Source: Actinoplanes auranticolor
GTDB taxonomy: Bacteria > Actinomycetota > Actinomycetes > Mycobacteriales > Micromonosporaceae
Assembly: GCF_018332655.1 (NCBI RefSeq)
Contig: NZ_BOQL01000078.1
Location: 24,049 to 88,048 of the forward strand
Direction of reading: 5' to 3'
DNA: 64,000 bases
The notes beneath the pieces are model-generated. The model saw only the letters and a program-made list of their open reading frames with translations, did no database searches and was not told the DNA's origin. The translations under genes and the position numbers were made by a program. Within the stretch, counting starts at the first letter, position 1. Each line of letters begins with the position of its first letter. This document shows, piece by piece, positions 59,926 through 64,000 of this stretch.

Positions 59926-60714
59926 ATGCGCTTCGCCACGTGGAACGTGAACTCGGTCAAGGCCCGGCTGCCCCGGCTGCTGGAATGGCTCGAGCAGACC
60001 CGGCCCGACGTGCTCTGCCTGCAGGAGACCAAGGTCGCCGCCGACGGTTTCCCCGAGCCTGAGGTCGCCGCGCTCGGCTACGAGACCGCCGCCTACGGCC
60101 AGGGCCGCTGGAACGGCGTCGCCCTGCTCTCCCGGGTGGGCCTGGCCGACGTACGGCACGGCTTCGACGGTGAGCCGGGCTTCCCCGAGCCGGAGGCGCG
60201 CGCGATCAGCGCCACCTGCGCCGGCATCCGCTTCACCTCGGTGTACGTGCCCAACGGGCGTACGCCGGACGACCCGCACTACGCGTACAAACTGGCCTGG
60301 TTCGCCGCGCTGCGCGACGCGCTGGCCGCGACGAGCGGGCCCGCCGTGGTGGCCGGGGACTTCAACGTGGCCCCGAGCGACGACGACGTCTGGGACATCG
60401 AGGTCTTCGCCGGCTCCACCCATGTCACCCCGCCCGAACGCGAGGCCCTGGCCGCGCTGCGGGCGCTCGGCCTCACCGACGTCGTGCCCCGGCCGATGAA
60501 GGGTGACCGGCCGTTCACCTACTGGGACTACCGGGCCGGCATGTTCCACCAGAACAAGGGCATGCGGATCGACCTGGTGTACGCCACCGCCGACGTGGCG
60601 GCGCGGGTCACCGACGCGGTCATCGACCGCGAGGCCCGCAAGGGCAGAGGCCCCTCCGACCACGCTCCCGTGCTCGTCGAGCTGGACGGCGGCGCGGCGC
60701 CGTCGCCCGTCTGA
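59926..60714 (+). CDS. xth: Exodeoxyribonuclease III (AP endonuclease)
   Basis: A 262-residue XthA-type enzyme for base-excision repair, acting on abasic sites and 3'-blocked ends. FATWNVNSVKARLPRLLEWLE, LQETKVAADGFP (metal-binding Glu), VAGDFNVAPSDDDVWD (catalytic Asp/Asn), and RGPSDHAPVLVELD (final Asp/His pair) are complete. ATG 59926. Confidence 0.95.
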   Translation: MRFATWNVNSVKARLPRLLEWLEQTRPDVLCLQETKVAADGFPEPEVAALGYETAAYGQGRWNGVALLSRVGLADVRHGFDGEPGFPEPEARAISATCAGIRFTSVYVPNGRTPDDPHYAYKLAWFAALRDALAATSGPAVVAGDFNVAPSDDDVWDIEVFAGSTHVTPPEREALAALRALGLTDVVPRPMKGDRPFTYWDYRAGMFHQNKGMRIDLVYATADVAARVTDAVIDREARKGRGPSDHAPVLVELDGGAAPSPV

Positions 60715-60791
60715 GCCGAGCCGGATCCGGCCGCACCGCGTAGGCTGGGCGGGATCACACGACGATCCGGCGGGGACAGAAAGGGGAACGG

Positions 60792-62480
60792 ATGGACACC
60801 CGGGTACCGGCCACTCCGGTCCTCGTCCCCGCACCGGGTCTGCTACGCGCGGCGCTGGACGCCGCGGGCGAGGCGGTGCTGCTGTGCACCGCCGAGGATC
60901 ACACGATCGTGCTGGTCAACGCCGCGGCGAAGGCTCTGCTGCCCGGCCTGGAGCCGGGTGTCACGGCCGCCCGGAGCCCGCTGGCGGAACTCGCCCGCGC
61001 CATCGCCGAGGGCACCAGCACCTTCACCGACGAGTATCTGGGCCGGCAGGTGCTGGGCCACCGCCGATCGCTCGGTGACGATCACTACGGCTGGTACCTG
61101 CAGGACATCACCGAGGAGATCGCCCGGGCGCAGGAGTTCCAGGCCGAGCGGGACCGCACCCTGTTCCTGGCCGAGGCCAGCCGCCGGCTGTCCGCCTCGC
61201 TGCATCAGCGCCGCTGCCTGCGTACCACCGTCGAGCTGGCCGCCGCGCACCTGGCCGACGCCGCGGTCGTGGTGCTGCCGGCCCGTCGCCGGCAGAGCGA
61301 ATGGATGCGCCTGATCGCCGGTGAGTCCGTCGAGGAGGGCATGCTCCGCGAGAACGTGCTCGGTGAGGTGCCCGGCTTCGAGGAGGCCCTGGGCGGCTTC
61401 CCGCCGATCCCGAGCCGCTGGCTGGACGCCTCCCAGGTCCCGGCGTGGCTGCTGCCCGAGGGTTTCGGCCCGGTCGGCGCCCTGCTGGTGACGCCGCTGC
61501 CGGGCAATGCCGAGCCGGCCGGCGCGCTGATCCTGGCCCGGCGCGGCCCCGACGCGGTGTTCTCGGCCGAGGACGAGATGCTGGCCCGGATCTTCGCCGC
61601 CCGCGCGGGCGCCGCGATCTCCGCCGCCGCGCTCTACCGCGACCAGGTCGACACCACCGCCATCCTGCAGGCCGACCTGCTGCCGCCGGAGCTGCCGCAG
61701 CCCGAGGGCGTCGAGCTGATCGGCTCCTACCAGGCAGCCAAGGACGCGCTGCGGATCGGCGGCGACTTCTACGACGTCTTCGGTCCGGTCGACGACAGCC
61801 CGGAGACGGTCGTCGCGCTGGGCGACGTCTGCGGCAAGGGCCCGGAGGCGGCGGTCCTGACCGGCAAGGTCCGCCAGACGCTGCGCGCGCTGCGCCTGGT
61901 CAACGCCGATCCGGCCGCGATGCTGACGGTGCTCAACCGCGCCCTGCTCGGTTCCGGTCGCCAGCACCGCTTCGTCACGCTGGTCGTCGCCGCGATCAGC
62001 CGGGCCGAGCACGGCCGGGTGCGGATCTGCCTGGCCACCGGCGGGCACCCGGCGCCGCTGCTGCTGCGGGCCGACGGCACGGTCGAGCCGGTCGAGGTGT
62101 CCGGCACGCTGATCGGGGTGGTGCCGCACATCAGCGTGGGCCCGGCCATGGTCGAGCTGGCGCCGGGCGAGCTCTGCCTGATGTACAGCGACGGTCTCAC
62201 CGAGGCCCGCGGCGGCCCGAGCGGCACGGAGCAGTACGGCGAGAGCAGGCTCCGCGACGCCCTCGCGAGCTGCGCCGGCATGCCCGGGACGGCAGCCGTG
62301 GAGCGCGTCCGTCAGCTCGTCTCCGACTGGGTGCACGGCGGGGTCCGCGACGACATCGCGATGCTGGCCGTCCGCGCGCCCTCGCGCACCAAGCTGAGCC
62401 TGATGGACACCGGCGTCGCCCCGGTCTCGCCGTTCGCCATCGATGCCCGGCGGGGTGACCGCCGGGGCCGGAGCCGCTAA
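60792..62480 (+). CDS. PP2C-type SpoIIE/RsbU phosphatase with PAS and GAF domains
   Basis: A 562-residue serine phosphatase. An N-terminal PAS-like domain (about 15-110), a coiled linker, a GAF domain (about 130-290) and a SpoIIE-type PP2C domain (about 293-525) are visible. The latter has GGDFYDVF, VALGDVCGKGPEAAVLT and LYSDGLTEAR-type LMYSDGLTEARGG, with metal-binding Asp residues present. Such enzymes dephosphorylate STAS anti-anti-sigma proteins in response to signals. The next gene overlaps by one base, so a B12-binding protein is its likely signal partner. Confidence 0.9.
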   Translation: MDTRVPATPVLVPAPGLLRAALDAAGEAVLLCTAEDHTIVLVNAAAKALLPGLEPGVTAARSPLAELARAIAEGTSTFTDEYLGRQVLGHRRSLGDDHYGWYLQDITEEIARAQEFQAERDRTLFLAEASRRLSASLHQRRCLRTTVELAAAHLADAAVVVLPARRRQSEWMRLIAGESVEEGMLRENVLGEVPGFEEALGGFPPIPSRWLDASQVPAWLLPEGFGPVGALLVTPLPGNAEPAGALILARRGPDAVFSAEDEMLARIFAARAGAAISAAALYRDQVDTTAILQADLLPPELPQPEGVELIGSYQAAKDALRIGGDFYDVFGPVDDSPETVVALGDVCGKGPEAAVLTGKVRQTLRALRLVNADPAAMLTVLNRALLGSGRQHRFVTLVVAAISRAEHGRVRICLATGGHPAPLLLRADGTVEPVEVSGTLIGVVPHISVGPAMVELAPGELCLMYSDGLTEARGGPSGTEQYGESRLRDALASCAGMPGTAAVERVRQLVSDWVHGGVRDDIAMLAVRAPSRTKLSLMDTGVAPVSPFAIDARRGDRRGRSR

Positions 62481-63523
62481 TGACCGCCTCCACCACCACT
62501 CCCCCGCGTTCCCTGGACGACCCCGATGTGGGCGAGCGGTATCTGCGCCTGGTGGGCGACGGCGACGAGTACGGCGCCGTCGAGATCGTCACCGCCCTGC
62601 TCGACAACGGCGCGGACCCGGCCCGCGTGATGCTGGACCTGATCGCCCGCACCCAGAGCCGGGTCGGCGAGCTGTGGGCGGCCAACGAGTGGTCCATCGC
62701 CCGCGAGCACGCGGCCACCGCGATCAGCGAGCGGGCTCTGGCTGCCGTGTCGGCCCGCAGCGCGGTGCGCCCGACCCGCGGCCGGATCACGGTCGCCTGC
62801 GTCGACGGCGAATGGCACGCCCTGCCGGTCCGGATCCTCGGCGAGATGCTGCGGCTGGACGGCTGGCGGGTCGACTTCCTCGGCGCCAACGTGCCGGGCC
62901 CGCACCTGGTCACCCACCTGCACCAGACCGGCCCGGACGCGGTGGCCCTGAGCTGCATGCTCGCGACCCGGCTGCCCCGGGCGCACGCCGCGATCACGGC
63001 GTGCCGCTCGGTGGGCGTCCCGGTGATCGCCGGCGGACCGGGCTTCGGTCCCGAGGGCCGGTGGGCGCACCGGCTCGGCGCGGACGCGTGGGCGCCCGAT
63101 GCCGAGGGCGCGATACGGCGGCTGGCGCGGGAGTGGCCGCCGCCGATCGAGGACCCGTACCGGACGGGCTTCCTGGGCGACGACGAGTACACGTACCTCA
63201 TGCGGCACCGCGGTGAGCTGGTGCAGACGGCCATGACCCGGCTGACGGCGGCGTACCCTCCGACCGGCTCCTACAGCCGGCGGCAGCACGACTCCACGCT
63301 GGAGGACCTGGGCCACGTCGTCGACTTCCTGGCGGCGGCGCTGTACGTGGCCGACGAGCAGGTCTTCACCGACTTCGTGGCCTGGACGGCGGCGGTGCTG
63401 GAGGCCCGCGAGGTGCCGCCGGTGGCCCTGCAGATCGGGCTGACGCTGATGCGCGACCAGCTCCGCGACTATCCGGCGGCGATCGCGATCATCGACGCGG
63501 GCGTGGCGACACTGCGCCGGTAA
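62480..63523 (+). CDS. B12-binding domain protein with CarH-like W-x9-EH motif
   Basis: A 347-residue protein without DNA-binding domain. Residues 20-95 are a four-helix cap like that of CarH/LitR photoreceptors. W66 followed by nine residues and E76-H77 fits the W-x9-EH motif. Residues 103-215 are a B12-binding Rossmann domain with H113 in EWHALP at the cobalt-ligand position (usual form E-x-H-x-x-G; here the Gly is Pro). A C-terminal helical domain (about 250-345) is unassigned. ATG 62480 shares a base with the phosphatase TAA. Probably a cobalamin-based light or redox sensor acting on the phosphatase; this is inference. Confidence 0.85.
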   Translation: MTASTTTPPRSLDDPDVGERYLRLVGDGDEYGAVEIVTALLDNGADPARVMLDLIARTQSRVGELWAANEWSIAREHAATAISERALAAVSARSAVRPTRGRITVACVDGEWHALPVRILGEMLRLDGWRVDFLGANVPGPHLVTHLHQTGPDAVALSCMLATRLPRAHAAITACRSVGVPVIAGGPGFGPEGRWAHRLGADAWAPDAEGAIRRLAREWPPPIEDPYRTGFLGDDEYTYLMRHRGELVQTAMTRLTAAYPPTGSYSRRQHDSTLEDLGHVVDFLAAALYVADEQVFTDFVAWTAAVLEAREVPPVALQIGLTLMRDQLRDYPAAIAIIDAGVATLRR

Positions 63524-63699
63524 TTCACTGGACCGCCGTCCGGACCGGCGTTACCGTACGAGCATGATCTCCTGACGCTGACACGCGTAGATCCCGGCCC
63601 TGAGGATTCTCGGGCCCGCCGTGCCGTCTCCGGCGCGTGCCGCTCTTCAGCCTTCACCCCTTGGCACCACTTCGCCTCGTCCATCGAGGAGGTAGCTCC

Positions 63700-63945
63700 A
63701 TGCCTGACCAGCCCTTTTCCGTACACGTCGATCCCGACGACCTGGCCCGCCGGCACCTGACGGCGGCGGTGTCGCTGCCGGACACCGTCACCGGCCCGGC
63801 CGACCCGCAGCCCGCCACCGGCGGCACTGCGGCACGGCACGGCCTGCGTGACGCCCGGGCGGCAGCCCGCCTGCGCTCCGGCCGTGACCACGCGGGCCGG
63901 GCCACCGGCGGATCGTCCCGCAGCTACGCCTTCCGCCGCAGCTGA
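63700..63945 (+). CDS. Small hypothetical protein
   Basis: An 81-residue soluble protein, rich in Arg/Ala/Asp, without recognised domain. GAGGAGG lies about 8 nt upstream of ATG 63700, which makes the start firm. A perfect hairpin follows the stop, so it appears to be its own transcription unit. No signal peptide or transmembrane segment. Confidence 0.75.
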   Translation: MPDQPFSVHVDPDDLARRHLTAAVSLPDTVTGPADPQPATGGTAARHGLRDARAAARLRSGRDHAGRATGGSSRSYAFRRS

Positions 63946-63954
63946 TCGGCCCGC

Positions 63955-63985
63955 GGCGGGCCGGGACCCCGGGTCCCGGCCCGCC
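63955..63985 (+). terminator. Perfect 14-bp GC-rich hairpin
   Basis: Arms at 63955-63968 and 63972-63985 are exact complements with a 3-nt loop, 10 bp after the small gene's stop. Typical actinobacterial intrinsic-type stem without U-tract. Confidence 0.75.
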
Positions 63986-64000
63986 GCCTCTATCGGCGGG

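Overview
The window is high-GC (about 70-75 %) actinobacterial chromosome. Gene content (SecA2, ClgR-like regulator with ClpP, GpgS, DUF3500, DUF3817, SigE-family sigma factor, partner-switching proteins, cob genes) fits a Micromonosporaceae/Actinoplanes-type organism; this is inferred from family content, not from a search. I saw no rRNA, tRNA, transposase, integrase or CRISPR array, so it reads as ordinary chromosome with accessory cassettes and some gene decay.

Layout. 1-2.5 kb: 5' part of a ClpC-like unfoldase (minus strand, runs off the left edge) and a NYN-type nuclease. 2.7-7.2 kb: tight four-gene cassette around an FtsK/EccC-like tandem ATPase. 7.3-8.9 kb: a 105-residue peptide with four near-identical repeats, 10 bp upstream of a cupin-4/JmjC oxygenase, the best candidate for an undescribed modified-peptide system. 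9-15.4 kb: two DUF72 proteins around a class IV aminotransferase, a DksA-type zinc-finger protein, a uridine-kinase-like protein without a P-loop, a winged-helix regulator, a cupin, an ankyrin protein and a DUF3500 protein. 15.4-24 kb: SecA2, an ABC exporter, and divergent sugar-type oxidoreductase and glycosyltransferase operons (including GpgS). 24-29.7 kb: signalling island with two STAS-ATPase fusions, CheB, CheR-PAS and a sigma-B/F factor fused to a STAS domain. 29.9-40.1 kb: an 819-residue disordered protein, a CDGSH protein, an iron redox enzyme, a dehalogenase-like pseudogene, a GCS2 ligase, two bacterial PH proteins and a secreted cyclophilin. 40.2-49.2 kb: ClpP/ClgR pair, gene remnants, CobE, a TetR-controlled pair, and a cobalamin-riboswitch-led operon (ChlI/ChlD-type chelatase, CobO, CobB). 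49.3-64 kb: FGGY kinase, SigE-type sigma factor plus putative anti-sigma protein, ArsR/SRPBCC pair, frameshifted glycosyltransferase, citrate synthase, universal stress protein, GGDEF-EAL protein, exonuclease III, a SpoIIE-type phosphatase, a B12-binding putative photosensor and a small protein.

How the parts connect. Four sites match the sigma-B/F promoter form GTTT-N15-GGGTAT closely and share a 15-nt spacer. They precede the repeat peptide/oxygenase pair, the DksA-like gene, one STAS-ATPase and the iron redox enzyme. A sigma factor of that class, with its own STAS domain, is encoded in the window. Together with the STAS-ATPases and the SpoIIE phosphatase, this suggests a general-stress network that may also control the peptide system. 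Cobalamin is a second theme: riboswitch, cob genes and a B12-binding sensor.
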